This document shows, one piece after another, positions 26,801 to 36,132 of a DNA stretch of 64,000 bases; within the stretch, counting starts at the first letter, position 1, and every line of letters begins with the position of its first letter. Under the pieces are notes generated by a model. The model worked only from the letters and a program-made list of their open reading frames with translations. It did not search any database and was not told the origin of the DNA. This DNA comes from Bifidobacterium callimiconis. Its GTDB lineage: Bacteria > Actinomycetota > Actinomycetes > Actinomycetales > Bifidobacteriaceae. A program made the position numbers and the translations under genes. The DNA is taken from NCBI RefSeq assembly GCF_003952005.1, contig NZ_QXGJ01000009.1, positions 1 to 64,000 of the forward strand, in the 5' to 3' direction.

Positions 26801-28732
26801 GTGGCGGAGGATAAGGGGCAGCGTCGTATTGTACAGCCGGATTTATCCGACGTTACGCCAACCGATACCGGCCGGTCTGGAGCCGATGGCGACGGCAACG
26901 CCCCGCGTCGTGTGCGCCGACGCATGAGCCCGGAGCATATTCGCCGCATCAAACGCCGTCGCCGCAATCGGAGGATTCTCATCGCCGTGCTGGCGGTGCT
27001 GCTTGTCATTGTGGCGTGGGTGGGGGTGCTCGCATATTCTGCGTTCAAGACCAAGTCGGAGTTGGAACAGGCGGTGTCGGCCGCGTCCGTAGCGCAGAAG
27101 AAGCTGACGTCGGGTGATTCGGCGGCCGTGAAGAAGGGGCTGGCCGAGTTCAGTACACATGTGGATGCCGCATATCGTCAGACGAGCAGTTCGCTGTGGA
27201 AACCGGCCGAACTGATCCCGTACTACGGTTCAGACGTGAAGGCTGTGCGCGAGGCCGTCTCGATCATGGAGGACGTGTCGAACAACGCCGTGCCGAAACT
27301 CGCCGAGTCCGCCGATAGCCTCTCGCTCAAGGATATTGGCATGTCCAACGGTACGATCTCGTTGGGTTCGTTGGGCGCCGCCGCACAGAATCTCACCGAC
27401 GCCAACAAGACGATCAACGATGCCGCAATCAATCTGGGCAACATCAACGGCACGCATATTCCGCAGCTGACGGATGCGCTGGATTCCGCGAAGAACAAGG
27501 TGACCACGCTTGCCGACGTCGTGGATCTGGCGCAACGTATTGCCAACGCCGCGCCATCCATGCTGGGTCTCGGTTCGGACGACGGCTCGGAACAGGCGGG
27601 CAAGCGGACGTATATCGTGCTGGCACAGAACAATGCGGAGCTGCGATCCACGGGCGGCATTGCCGGCTCATGGGGGAAGCTCACCATTGACCAGGGCAAG
27701 ATCACACTGGAGGATTTCGCGCCATACGGTGGCCTGTCGCGGCAGGTGGATGCGTTCGAGATGACGGATTCCGAGAAGTCGTTCTTCGGTAGCGATTACC
27801 TGATGTATCCGCAGAATGTGACCGCCGATCCCGACTTCCCGCGTACAGGCGAGCTCGCCGCCGCCATGTGGAAGCAGGAGAAGGGCGAAGACGTTGATGG
27901 TGTGATCAGCATGGATCCGTATTTTCTGCAGGGATTGCTGAAGGTAACGGGCGGATTCCGATCGGTTTCCGGCGTGGACGTGACAGGAGACAACGCAGCT
28001 CAGCTGCTGCTGCATCAGGTATATCTTGATCTGCCTGATCAGGAGAGCCAGGATGCGTTCTTCGGCGTGGTGGCCGGTGAAGCGTTTCAGCACATTCTGG
28101 GATCTTTGGACGGCAAGAACTCGGCGCTGATGAAGACCGTGACCAAGTCAGTCAACGATGGTCATTTCATGGTGTGGTCGTCGCACGAGGACGATCAGCG
28201 GTATATCGACGGCACCCCCTTAGCCGGTGATCTGCAGAAGAACCCCTCCAAGCCCCAGATTGGCCTGTACTTCAATGACGGCACGATGGGCAAGGCCGAC
28301 TGGTATCTCAAACGTGAAACGTCAGTGAAGGAATCCTCGGTCAATGCGGACGGTTCTCGCGTCTATACCGTGCATGTGAAGGTGACCAACACCATGACCG
28401 CGCAGGAGGCGGCTACGCTGCCTCCGCTCGTGCGCGGATATTCGGATCAGAAGACCGGCACCGAGCGCCATGGCGAGATCGTGACTGTGATGTATCTGTT
28501 CGCGCCGGCCGACGGGCGGCTCGTGGACTGGAAATTCATGGGGGCATCCGCTGGTGACGGTGATTTCGATACCGTCACGCTGTATGACGATCTCACGGCG
28601 GGGGTAAAGGGATTCACCCTTCAACCCGGCGAAAGCATTGAGATGACGGCGCGAGTTCAGACCTCGGCAACGGCCGCTGGAACGGCGGCGACATTGCGCC
28701 AGACCCCCCTTATAGAGCGGACCGATTGGTAG
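26801..28732 (+). CDS. DUF4012 domain-containing membrane protein
   Basis: 643 residues starting with GTG two bases after the previous stop. A basic cytoplasmic tail (RRVRRRMSPEHIRRIKRRRRN) and one membrane helix near residues 65-85 precede a large external domain. YIVLAQNNAELRSTGGIAGSWG near 265 is the DUF4012 hallmark, and DFPRTGELAAAMWKQEKGEDVDGVISMDP follows. DUF4012 genes are regularly linked to actinobacterial polysaccharide loci; the biochemical role is unknown, and assembly or anchoring of EPS at the wall is inference. Confidence 0.87.
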   Translation: MAEDKGQRRIVQPDLSDVTPTDTGRSGADGDGNAPRRVRRRMSPEHIRRIKRRRRNRRILIAVLAVLLVIVAWVGVLAYSAFKTKSELEQAVSAASVAQKKLTSGDSAAVKKGLAEFSTHVDAAYRQTSSSLWKPAELIPYYGSDVKAVREAVSIMEDVSNNAVPKLAESADSLSLKDIGMSNGTISLGSLGAAAQNLTDANKTINDAAINLGNINGTHIPQLTDALDSAKNKVTTLADVVDLAQRIANAAPSMLGLGSDDGSEQAGKRTYIVLAQNNAELRSTGGIAGSWGKLTIDQGKITLEDFAPYGGLSRQVDAFEMTDSEKSFFGSDYLMYPQNVTADPDFPRTGELAAAMWKQEKGEDVDGVISMDPYFLQGLLKVTGGFRSVSGVDVTGDNAAQLLLHQVYLDLPDQESQDAFFGVVAGEAFQHILGSLDGKNSALMKTVTKSVNDGHFMVWSSHEDDQRYIDGTPLAGDLQKNPSKPQIGLYFNDGTMGKADWYLKRETSVKESSVNADGSRVYTVHVKVTNTMTAQEAATLPPLVRGYSDQKTGTERHGEIVTVMYLFAPADGRLVDWKFMGASAGDGDFDTVTLYDDLTAGVKGFTLQPGESIEMTARVQTSATAAGTAATLRQTPLIERTDW

Positions 28733-28741
28733 GGGCCCCCG

Positions 28742-28756
28742 TATAGGATGAGGGGG
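28742..28756 (+). promoter_or_regulatory. Shared 15-base element before the Wzz-kinase gene
   Basis: TATAGGATGAGGGGG, identical to 25028-25042, sits 31 bases before the proposed start of the next gene and six bases after GGCCCCCG-type sequence that could pair with the GGGGG end. Confidence 0.4.
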
Positions 28757-28787
28757 TTATAGGAACGGAAGAAATGGAGTGCGCCTC

Positions 28788-30227
28788 GTGACGATTCTCG
28801 GTCTTTTTAAGGCGATAAAAAGGCACATTATTCCCGCCGTAATTGTGTTTGCGGTAGTGGCGGCAGGCATGGGGGTGTATGCATTCACGCGAGTTCCAAT
28901 GTATTCCGCCACCGCCACTGTATTTGCCAGCTATAAGAGTGATGCTGGTGCGGGTGGAGATGCTATGTCGCAGCGTTATTCTGCTACGTCATATATCGAT
29001 ACACAGTTGAAGTCATATCCGAATTTGGTAAAAACCGAGGCTATTTTGCAGCCGGTTATTGATGAACTTGGTTTGCATGTGACGGTTGATGAACTTGCCG
29101 CGAATGTTGAAGCGACGCAACCGGATGAAACATATATGGTGGATATCACGGCAACGGATCCCGATGCGCAACAGGCTGCCAAGATTGCAAATGCCGTGGC
29201 TAAGAGTCTTAAAGATCAGGTTTCCACCACTCTGTATAGTTCGGATTCAAGCGTGACTTCTCCAATCAATTTGTCCATTGTCCAAAGTGCCCAGGTTCCT
29301 AAGTGGCCAAGCTCTGCAGGAAAGAAGAATCTTATCGCTGCCGGCGCTGCTTTAGGTATTATCATGGGAGCTTTATGGGCTATAATACTTGATTTTCTGG
29401 ATAAGAAAATTCGTCAGGCTTCTGATTTGCAGGAAATCATGGACGTCCCGATTCTGGGATCTCTTACACGAAACGATGTATATGCAGGTAAGGCTCCTGT
29501 AATCATTTCTCGTCCGGCTTCCCGTGAAGCCGAAGAGGTCCGTCGACTGCGTATGAATCTTACGTATGTTATGCCCGATAATGGAGAGCATCCTAATCTT
29601 ATTGTCATTACTTCCGCTGGTGTTTCTGAAGGTAAGACCACCACGGCGGTAAATCTTGCAGCGGCGTATGCAGAGGCCGGTAAGAAGATCCTGCTTATTG
29701 ATGCAGACCTCCGTAACCCTTCAGTTGCTAAGGCACTGTCCATGAACGGTGCTGTAGGTCTCAGTCAGTTGCTTACATATCAGGTGAAGTCTACCGACGC
29801 TATCCAGCAATATTGGAAGGAGAATTTCCACGTATTGCCAGCGGGTAAGCGTGCGCCGAATCCCGGTATTCTCTTTAATTCCAAAGCTATGAAATCATTG
29901 TTGGATCAGGTTTCCGGCCTCTATGATTACGTGATTATCGACACCGCACCACTTAAGGTGGCCAACGATGCTGCCGTCTTCGTGAAGGAAGGTGCGACCA
30001 TGCTGTTCGTGTCCGGCCTTGGGCACGGGGAAAAGAATGACGTTCGTGCAGCGGTCGAAGAACTTGAAACCCTTGATGTAACTGTGGCTGGTGCCGTGTT
30101 GAACTTCTCTGAAGAGGAGAAACCGGACGATAACTATTACTACTATTACGGAGATAGTGAGGACGGAAAATCTCGCCGTAATAAGCGTAAATCTTCTCAG
30201 AAAAAACGAAAAAATACGCAGAAGTAG
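28788..30227 (+). CDS. Wzz chain-length protein fused to BY-kinase (tyrosine autokinase)
   Basis: 479 residues from GTG 28788 (GGAG eight bases upstream; GTG 28779 is in frame). Helix near residues 15-35, external Wzz domain, second helix near 185-205, then a cytoplasmic kinase with Walker [11 protein letters not shown], Walker A' [10 protein letters not shown] and Walker [10 protein letters not shown]. The C-terminus has the tyrosine cluster NYYYYYGD followed by a very basic tail. BY-kinases autophosphorylate this cluster and set EPS chain length and export together with a phosphatase; a matching phosphatase is at 50.4 kb. From here on the DNA is markedly more AT-rich. Confidence 0.94.
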   Translation: MTILGLFKAIKRHIIPAVIVFAVVAAGMGVYAFTRVPMYSATATVFASYKSDAGAGGDAMSQRYSATSYIDTQLKSYPNLVKTEAILQPVIDELGLHVTVDELAANVEATQPDETYMVDITATDPDAQQAAKIANAVAKSLKDQVSTTLYSSDSSVTSPINLSIVQSAQVPKWPSSAGKKNLIAAGAALGIIMGALWAIILDFLDKKIRQASDLQEIMDVPILGSLTRNDVYAGKAPVIISRPASREAEEVRRLRMNLTYVMPDNGEHPNLIVITSAGVSEGKTTTAVNLAAAYAEAGKKILLIDADLRNPSVAKALSMNGAVGLSQLLTYQVKSTDAIQQYWKENFHVLPAGKRAPNPGILFNSKAMKSLLDQVSGLYDYVIIDTAPLKVANDAAVFVKEGATMLFVSGLGHGEKNDVRAAVEELETLDVTVAGAVLNFSEEEKPDDNYYYYYGDSEDGKSRRNKRKSSQKKRKNTQK

Positions 30228-30268
30228 TTTATTTATTATCTAATTTTTCTTGTTTAAATGAGCTTAAA

Positions 30269-31525
30269 ATGCGAGATTTTAATTCTTTGAAGATTGCTGT
30301 AGCTGGCACAGGATATGTTGGATTGTCATTAGCGACGCTACTGTCTCAGTGTCATCAGGTAACTGCAGTCGATATTGTCCCGGAGAAAGTCAATCTGATC
30401 AATCAGCGCAAGTCCCCTATTCAGGATGATTGCATTGAAGAGTTCTTCGCCAAGAAGGATTTGAATCTGACTGCAACGTTGGATGGTGAAAGCGCCTATG
30501 CCGATGCAGATTTTGTGATCATTGCCGCACCTACGAATTACGATAGCGTACGCAACTTCTTCGATACTTCCGCAGTGGAGTCCGTGATTGATCTGGTTAT
30601 GAAAGTGAATCCAGATGCAATTATGGTGATCAAGTCCACTATCCCTGTGGGATATACGGAATCTATTCGTAGGAAGACTGGTTCTAAGAACATCATCTTT
30701 AGCCCTGAATTCCTCCGTGAGTCTAAGGCGCTGTACGATAACCTGTACCCGAGTCGTATCGTTGTGGGTACTGATCCTGAAGATGAGCATCTTGTGGAAG
30801 CCGCACATACATTCGCCAAGCTCCTGCAGGAAGGGGCCATCGAGGAGAATATCCATACGCTGTTCATGGGCTTTACTGAAGCGGAGGCCGTGAAGCTGTT
30901 CGCCAACACGTATCTGGCTTTGCGTGTTTCCTACTTCAATGAGCTGGACACGTATGCGGAGTCGAAGGGACTGAACACTCGCGAGATCATTGACGGCGTG
31001 TGCTTGGACCCGCGCATCGGTACGCACTATAACAACCCAAGCTTTGGTTACGGCGGCTATTGCCTTCCGAAGGATACCAAGCAGTTGCTTGCTAACTATC
31101 AGGATGTGCCGGAGGACCTTATCCGAGCAATCGTAGAATCCAACAGAACTCGTAAGGACTTTATCGCGGATAGCGCGCTTAAGAAGGCCGGCTGGTACGG
31201 GTACAGCGATAACAATGAATACGGAGCGGCCGATGAGACTCCGGTCACTGTTGGTGTGTATCGACTGACCATGAAGTCCAATTCAGACAATTTCCGCCAG
31301 TCCGCCATTCAGGGTGTGATGAAGCGTGTCAAGGCCAAGGGAGCCACTGTCATCATCTATGAACCGACGCTGGAGAACGGAACTACATTCTTCGGTAGCG
31401 AAGTTGTCAACGATCTTGCTGAGTTCAAGAAGCGCAGCGATTCCATTCTTGCCAATCGTTACGACTCCTGCCTCGATGATGTTGAGGATAAGGTGTATAC
31501 CCGCGACCTGTTCCGTAGGGACTGA
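30269..31525 (+). CDS. ugd: UDP-glucose 6-dehydrogenase
   Basis: 418 residues. [17 protein letters not shown] is the NAD-binding loop, [23 protein letters not shown] is the central motif, and [15 protein letters not shown] carries the catalytic cysteine. It oxidises UDP-glucose twice to UDP-glucuronate, so the EPS probably contains glucuronate or a sugar made from it. The length is typical of the short Ugd class. The ribosome site is weak (TGAGC). Confidence 0.95.
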   Translation: MRDFNSLKIAVAGTGYVGLSLATLLSQCHQVTAVDIVPEKVNLINQRKSPIQDDCIEEFFAKKDLNLTATLDGESAYADADFVIIAAPTNYDSVRNFFDTSAVESVIDLVMKVNPDAIMVIKSTIPVGYTESIRRKTGSKNIIFSPEFLRESKALYDNLYPSRIVVGTDPEDEHLVEAAHTFAKLLQEGAIEENIHTLFMGFTEAEAVKLFANTYLALRVSYFNELDTYAESKGLNTREIIDGVCLDPRIGTHYNNPSFGYGGYCLPKDTKQLLANYQDVPEDLIRAIVESNRTRKDFIADSALKKAGWYGYSDNNEYGAADETPVTVGVYRLTMKSNSDNFRQSAIQGVMKRVKAKGATVIIYEPTLENGTTFFGSEVVNDLAEFKKRSDSILANRYDSCLDDVEDKVYTRDLFRRD

Positions 31526-31540
31526 TCGGAGTTTTTGCAA

Positions 31541-32008
31541 ATGAGTGGAACGCCGAAAATTTGCTTTGCGGCCTCTTCAGGGGGGCATTATGAGCAGCTC
31601 ATGATGCTGAAGCCTCTGATGCGGAAGTACGATAGTTTTGTTCTGACGGAGAAGACATCGTATAAGGCAAAGGCCAAAGACGAAAAGACCTATTATGTAG
31701 GTCAGATCAACCGTAAAGAAAGAACGGTACTGCTAAAGCTTATTGTCAACGCCTTTCACTGTTTGGGTATCTTCATCAAAGAACGTCCCGACGTGATTGT
31801 CTGCACTGGCGTTCTTGCTATGCTGCCGATGTGTCTTCTGATGAAATTATTCGGTAGGAAACTTATCTATATCGAATCATTCGCGAAGGTAACGTCCGCT
31901 ACGGAATCGGGTAAGTTGCTGTATCGTTTTGCCGATCAGTTTTATGTGCAATGGGAGAGCATGAAGCAGATTTACCCAGATGCCATCTATCTCGGCAGCA
32001 TCTACTGA
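31541..32008 (+). CDS. PssD/Alg14-like subunit of a polysaccharide glycosyltransferase
   Basis: 155 residues. ICFAASSGGHYEQLMMLKP is the Alg14-type N-terminus with the SSGGH loop, and an amphipathic membrane-associated segment (VCTGVLAMLPMCLLMKLFG) follows. Alg14-like subunits recruit the Alg13/PssE catalytic half to the membrane, usually adding the second sugar of the repeat unit. ATG 31541 is chosen because CGGAG precedes it; a TTG lies two codons earlier. The PssE partner follows 23 bases downstream. Confidence 0.9.
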   Translation: MSGTPKICFAASSGGHYEQLMMLKPLMRKYDSFVLTEKTSYKAKAKDEKTYYVGQINRKERTVLLKLIVNAFHCLGIFIKERPDVIVCTGVLAMLPMCLLMKLFGRKLIYIESFAKVTSATESGKLLYRFADQFYVQWESMKQIYPDAIYLGSIY

Positions 32009-32031
32009 GAGAGACGGACGGGAGAACCAAC

Positions 32032-33636
32032 ATGATTTTTATCACCTTGGGATCACAGAAGTTCCAGTTCGATCGTTTGCTTAAGGCGGTGGACGAACTG
32101 GTAGCCAATGGCGCTATTACCGAGCCGGTGTTTGCGCAGAGCGGATACAGTGATTATCGACCACAGCATTACGAGTTCAAGCAGTTTCTTGACCGTGATG
32201 AGTTCGCGAAGCAGATGGAGAAAGCTGATATCGTCATTACCCATGGCGGTACTGGCGCGATTATTGGCGCGGTAAAAAAAGGTAAAAAGGTTATTGCGGT
32301 TCCCCGTCTTGCTAAATACGGCGAGCATGTGGATGACCATCAGTTGCAGCTGATCAAGGAATTCAAGCAGATGGATATCATCTGTGCTTGTGATGACTGC
32401 TCTCAGTTGGCTGATGCATTGGATGAGGTGAAGCATACCGAGTATAAGCCGTTTGTCTCCAATACCCAGACGATTATTGATTCCATTGATGGATTCATTC
32501 GTGCCAGTGTGGCACATGAACGTAGTGCTGAGCATCGGCTTCGAATTTTGATGGTAGGGAATGATCCTTCTGTCAAAGGCGGAATTACCAGCGTGATAGA
32601 CCAATTGCTGGATCATGACTGGAATGCGGACGGTGTAAGCATGACGTTTATTCCTACGTATATTGCATCGAACCCGATCAAGAAAGTCATTTTCTTTGGG
32701 AAAGCGTTGCGTCGTATTCGGCGATTGCTCTCGGATCCGCAGCGCCGTCCTGATGTGGTTCATATTCATATGTCATACCGCGGTAGCTTTGTACGTAAAT
32801 ACCAGATTCATAAGCTGTGCCGCAAGTATGGTGTGCCAGATGTGATCCATATGCATGGTTCCGAATTTGCCAAATGGTATGGAGAGTGCAAGTCATCCGA
32901 ACGGGCGAAGGTTCGTACGTTATTGCGCGAAGCTAAGGCGATCATCGTATTGGGGCAGCAGTGGAACGACCGTGTCAAAGCGATCGAACCTGCCGCGAAT
33001 ACAGTGGTGGTCAGTAATACCGTGCATATTCCCGATACCAAGGTGCAGCAGCTGAATAATCAGCGTTTCCAGGTGCTGTTCATGGGCGTACTAATCCAGC
33101 GCAAGGGTGTATCCGACCTGTTGGATGCGGTGGCCAAGTTGAAGCGGGAAGGCCGCTTGGGGCACATTCGCGTGGTGGTTGCCGGTACCGGTGCGCAGGA
33201 AGCTGAACTGAAAACCAAGGCTGAACAGCTGGGCTTGCTAGGCGACCATAATTCGGATGATTTGGTCGTTGATTTCGCTGGATGGACTGCCGGAGAAAAG
33301 AAGCGTGAGCTTTTCGAACGAAGCCAGGCTTTGGTGTTGCCCTCGTACAATGAGGGGCTTCCCGTAGCGGTTCTGGAAGCCATCAGTTATGGCATGCCAG
33401 TGGTCGCCACGAACGTGGGAGACATCGCGTCGGCCGTGCACGATGGCGAAAATGGCTACCTGATCCAGCCCGGTGATGTAAATGCACTTGCTGATGCTCT
33501 GGAGAATATTACCGACCATGACCGTTATGATACGTTCTCTCGTAACTCTCGGGAATTGGCGGAACGTCAGTTCAGTGATGCGGAGTATTTCCGTACTTTG
33601 GTGGCGTTGTACCAGAGGGTTGCGAAGGAGGCGTGA
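32032..33636 (+). CDS. PssE/Alg13-like domain fused to a GT4 glycosyltransferase
   Basis: 534 residues. Residues 1-160 are an Alg13/PssE-type domain (MIFITLGSQKFQFDRLLKAVD, ITHGGTGAIIGAVKKGKKVIAVPR, HVDDHQLQL) that should bind the UDP-sugar and pair with PssD. Residues about 170-534 form a second, GT-B fold enzyme of family GT4, with GGITSVID, HGSEFAKW, LFMGVLIQRKGVSDLLDAV and the donor-site motif PSYNEGLPVAVLEAISYGMPVVAT. The two are usually separate genes. The fusion would add two consecutive sugars. GGGAG precedes ATG 32032; the frame is open further upstream but overlaps pssD. Confidence 0.92.
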   Translation: MIFITLGSQKFQFDRLLKAVDELVANGAITEPVFAQSGYSDYRPQHYEFKQFLDRDEFAKQMEKADIVITHGGTGAIIGAVKKGKKVIAVPRLAKYGEHVDDHQLQLIKEFKQMDIICACDDCSQLADALDEVKHTEYKPFVSNTQTIIDSIDGFIRASVAHERSAEHRLRILMVGNDPSVKGGITSVIDQLLDHDWNADGVSMTFIPTYIASNPIKKVIFFGKALRRIRRLLSDPQRRPDVVHIHMSYRGSFVRKYQIHKLCRKYGVPDVIHMHGSEFAKWYGECKSSERAKVRTLLREAKAIIVLGQQWNDRVKAIEPAANTVVVSNTVHIPDTKVQQLNNQRFQVLFMGVLIQRKGVSDLLDAVAKLKREGRLGHIRVVVAGTGAQEAELKTKAEQLGLLGDHNSDDLVVDFAGWTAGEKKRELFERSQALVLPSYNEGLPVAVLEAISYGMPVVATNVGDIASAVHDGENGYLIQPGDVNALADALENITDHDRYDTFSRNSRELAERQFSDAEYFRTLVALYQRVAKEA

Positions 33637-34418
33637 TGAAGAAGCTCAGTAAATATGTTGAATTCGCCACCACGCTTCTGCGTCAAACCGTTCAGGAGCG
33701 TAAGTTCCGGTATGGCGGAACCACGCTGAAATACATGTACCAGCCATGCAAGTCCTCGGATCGGTTGCTGGTAGTGTTCAGTGCATGCACCCGTCAGGGA
33801 ATCCCGGCAAGATACAACTACATGCGCACACTTAAGGACGTGGCGATCAACAAGCTGTTTATTCTTGATGATTTCGGCGAGGATCATCGCGGCGGATATT
33901 ATCTGGGTGCCTATCCCGATTTCGAGATGGAGCAAGCCACCAAGGTACTAATCGATAGGTTCCTGAGCCGTCCAGAGATCAACAAAATATGCTTTGGTGG
34001 CTCATCGAAGGGTGGCTGGTCCGCTTTGAATTTCGGCGTACAGTACGCGGGGAGGGGACTTGGTGCCGAGATCATTGCAGGGGCTCCGCAGTTCTGGCTG
34101 GGACGATATCTGATGGCTCCCGCCAATGAGATCACATTGAGGGGAATTTCAAACGGACATGATCGTAATAAAGTCGTAGCCGCTCTCGATCGACATCTTC
34201 GAGACAATATCGAAGCGAATGAGGATGCCTCCGAACAGAAGGTGTTTCTGCATTATTCAACGAAGGAACATACATACGCGGATCATATTCGTGATTTATT
34301 GGAAGTTCTTCGTAAAAGCGGATATGTGTTGATCGAGGACAAGCAAGCGTATACGGATCATGGCGATGTGAGTTTGTATTTTCCAAGTTTTTTTGTGAGC
34401 AGTCTAGCGGTCAGTTGA
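33636..34418 (+). CDS. Alpha/beta-hydrolase-like EPS protein
   Basis: 260 residues, start overlapping the previous stop (ATGA) with GAAGGAGG ahead. GGSSKGGWSALNFG gives a nucleophile elbow with Ser124; Asp and His candidates follow (YTDHGDVSLYFP near the end). The arrangement resembles Asp2-like and related serine hydrolase/acetyltransferase proteins. In an EPS locus it may remove or transfer acyl groups, or modify polymer substituents, but no activity can be assigned. No signal peptide is visible, so it is probably cytosolic. Confidence 0.8.
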   Translation: MKKLSKYVEFATTLLRQTVQERKFRYGGTTLKYMYQPCKSSDRLLVVFSACTRQGIPARYNYMRTLKDVAINKLFILDDFGEDHRGGYYLGAYPDFEMEQATKVLIDRFLSRPEINKICFGGSSKGGWSALNFGVQYAGRGLGAEIIAGAPQFWLGRYLMAPANEITLRGISNGHDRNKVVAALDRHLRDNIEANEDASEQKVFLHYSTKEHTYADHIRDLLEVLRKSGYVLIEDKQAYTDHGDVSLYFPSFFVSSLAVS

Positions 34419-34441
34419 GGTACGAGTAAGGATTTTTGCAT

Positions 34442-35497
34442 ATGGATACGTTGATCAGCGTTATCGTTCCCGTATACAACGTAAAGCCCTATCTGCGCCA
34501 GTGCATCGAATCATTGACCCATCAGACATATCGCAATCTGGAGATCATTCTGGTGGACGATGGGTCCACTGACGGGTCCGGTGAACTATGTGAGAAGATT
34601 GCTCAGACCGATTCTCGCATAGTGGTGCTGCATAAGGAAAATGCGGGACTGGGCATGGCCCGCAATACGGGGCTAGATGCCGCCAAGGGCGAGTATGTGA
34701 TGTTCATCGATTCCGATGACTTCACAGATACGCATATGGTGGAAAAACTGCATGAGCAATTGGCTCTCAACGATGCCGATACCAGTTACTGCGGATATGC
34801 CGAATACTTTGATGATGATCATACGGTCAACAAGCCCGCGATATATGATCATCGAGTTTTTCGCGGGGATACTATTATTCATAGCGTCCTGCTTAACATG
34901 ATTGCCGGTGAACCGTCAGACAAAGAAGAAATTCCTTTGTCTGTTTCCGTATGGCATGCCTTGTACTCAATGCGGATCATTACCGATTATGGAATCCGAT
35001 TTCCTTCAGAGCGACAGTATATTTCCGAAGATGTCATCTTTGATATCGCTTATTTGAGAAGAGCGCAGACGGTGTGCTATATTCGTGACTGTCTGTACTA
35101 TTATCGACAGGCTCGCCCCGGTTCTCTGACGCAGAAGTATGACGAGGATGGCATCGTCAAACAAAAGATTCTCTTTGGCAAGATCATTTCCGATCTTGGT
35201 GAATTCCTCAATGAGAACCAGTATTTGTATCGCGTTCAGAGGATGTTTCTCGGCCGAGTCCGATATTGCATGACTTTGGCAGTGTCCTACAAGAAAACTC
35301 ATGCTGGGTTTGACCTGTACGGAACCGTGCGAAAAGCGATCGAAGACGATGTGGTCCGTCAGGTGATCTCATCTTACCCATATGAAAAGAATCCGTTGCA
35401 GCTTCGTGTGATGAATTTCTGTATAGACAAGAAGTTGACTCATATCATTATTGCGCTTATTAAATTGAAGCAGACCGGTAAGCATAAAAGGTTTTAG
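34442..35497 (+). CDS. Family 2 glycosyltransferase
   Basis: 351 residues. ISVIVPVYNVKPYLRQCIESLTHQTYRNLEIILVDDGSTDGS is the GT2 (GT-A fold) start with the nucleotide-binding DDGS, and MFIDSDD is the metal-binding DxD. It transfers a sugar from a nucleotide donor, inverting the anomeric centre. AAGGA precedes ATG 34442. The acceptor is unknown. Confidence 0.92.
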   Translation: MDTLISVIVPVYNVKPYLRQCIESLTHQTYRNLEIILVDDGSTDGSGELCEKIAQTDSRIVVLHKENAGLGMARNTGLDAAKGEYVMFIDSDDFTDTHMVEKLHEQLALNDADTSYCGYAEYFDDDHTVNKPAIYDHRVFRGDTIIHSVLLNMIAGEPSDKEEIPLSVSVWHALYSMRIITDYGIRFPSERQYISEDVIFDIAYLRRAQTVCYIRDCLYYYRQARPGSLTQKYDEDGIVKQKILFGKIISDLGEFLNENQYLYRVQRMFLGRVRYCMTLAVSYKKTHAGFDLYGTVRKAIEDDVVRQVISSYPYEKNPLQLRVMNFCIDKKLTHIIIALIKLKQTGKHKRF

Positions 35498-35536
35498 ACC
35501 TTTGATGGCCTAGCTCAAAGGATTGAGGTTTTTGAG

Positions 35537-36127
35537 ATGAAGATTGACAGTAGAAAAGAACTGAAGAGAATCCTTATAGAAGAGAGGAAATTATATTTCG
35601 GTCATCGAGGAAGGTATCAGTTCCTGCTTCGCTTCCTGAAGCGACATCCTGATTACTTCTCTTGGAAATATGTCCGGCGTATGCGTATCACCTGTTTCTA
35701 CTATGGGAAACGCAAAAGTAATCCGCTTTTTGGTTTACTGTATATGCTGAGCTCGTTGCGGATGAATATTCTCGGTAGAAAACTGGGCATTGAGACCGGA
35801 GAGAATACTTTCGATGAGGGACTGGTTATTTATCATACTCAGGGTATTGTGATTAATGGTAATGCTCGAGTAGGAAAGAATTGCCGTCTTTACGGCGACA
35901 ACTGTATCGGGAATGACGGACGTCATCGTGAATGCCCCGTTCTGGGAGATGATGTTCGTGTTTGTGTGGGAGCGAAGATCATCGGTGACGTTCATATTGC
36001 TGATCATGTCGTCGTAGCCGCCGGTGCAGTCGTGGTTAAATCATGTGATACGGAATATGCGATCCTTGCTGGAGTACCTGCACGAGTGATCGCCGTTGCC
36101 GACCAACCTCTCGCATTTCTGGAGTGA
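35537..36127 (+). CDS. Left-handed beta-helix acyltransferase (serine O-acetyltransferase-like)
   Basis: 196 residues. A basic helical N-terminal third precedes hexapeptide-repeat turns (VINGNARVGKNCRLYGDNCIG, PVLGDDVRVCVGAKIIGDVHIADHVVVAAGAVVV) ending in LAGVPARVIA. This is the trimeric LbH fold that uses acetyl-CoA. Similar enzymes next to glycosyltransferases acetylate sugars of the repeat unit; a role in serine metabolism is unlikely here. Confidence 0.87.
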   Translation: MKIDSRKELKRILIEERKLYFGHRGRYQFLLRFLKRHPDYFSWKYVRRMRITCFYYGKRKSNPLFGLLYMLSSLRMNILGRKLGIETGENTFDEGLVIYHTQGIVINGNARVGKNCRLYGDNCIGNDGRHRECPVLGDDVRVCVGAKIIGDVHIADHVVVAAGAVVVKSCDTEYAILAGVPARVIAVADQPLAFLE

Positions 36128-36132
36128 GCACC

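Noticed and set aside
31951..32031. Upstream extension of the PssE-GT4 frame
   Set aside because: It overlaps pssD, lacks family sequence, and a good ribosome site precedes ATG 32032.
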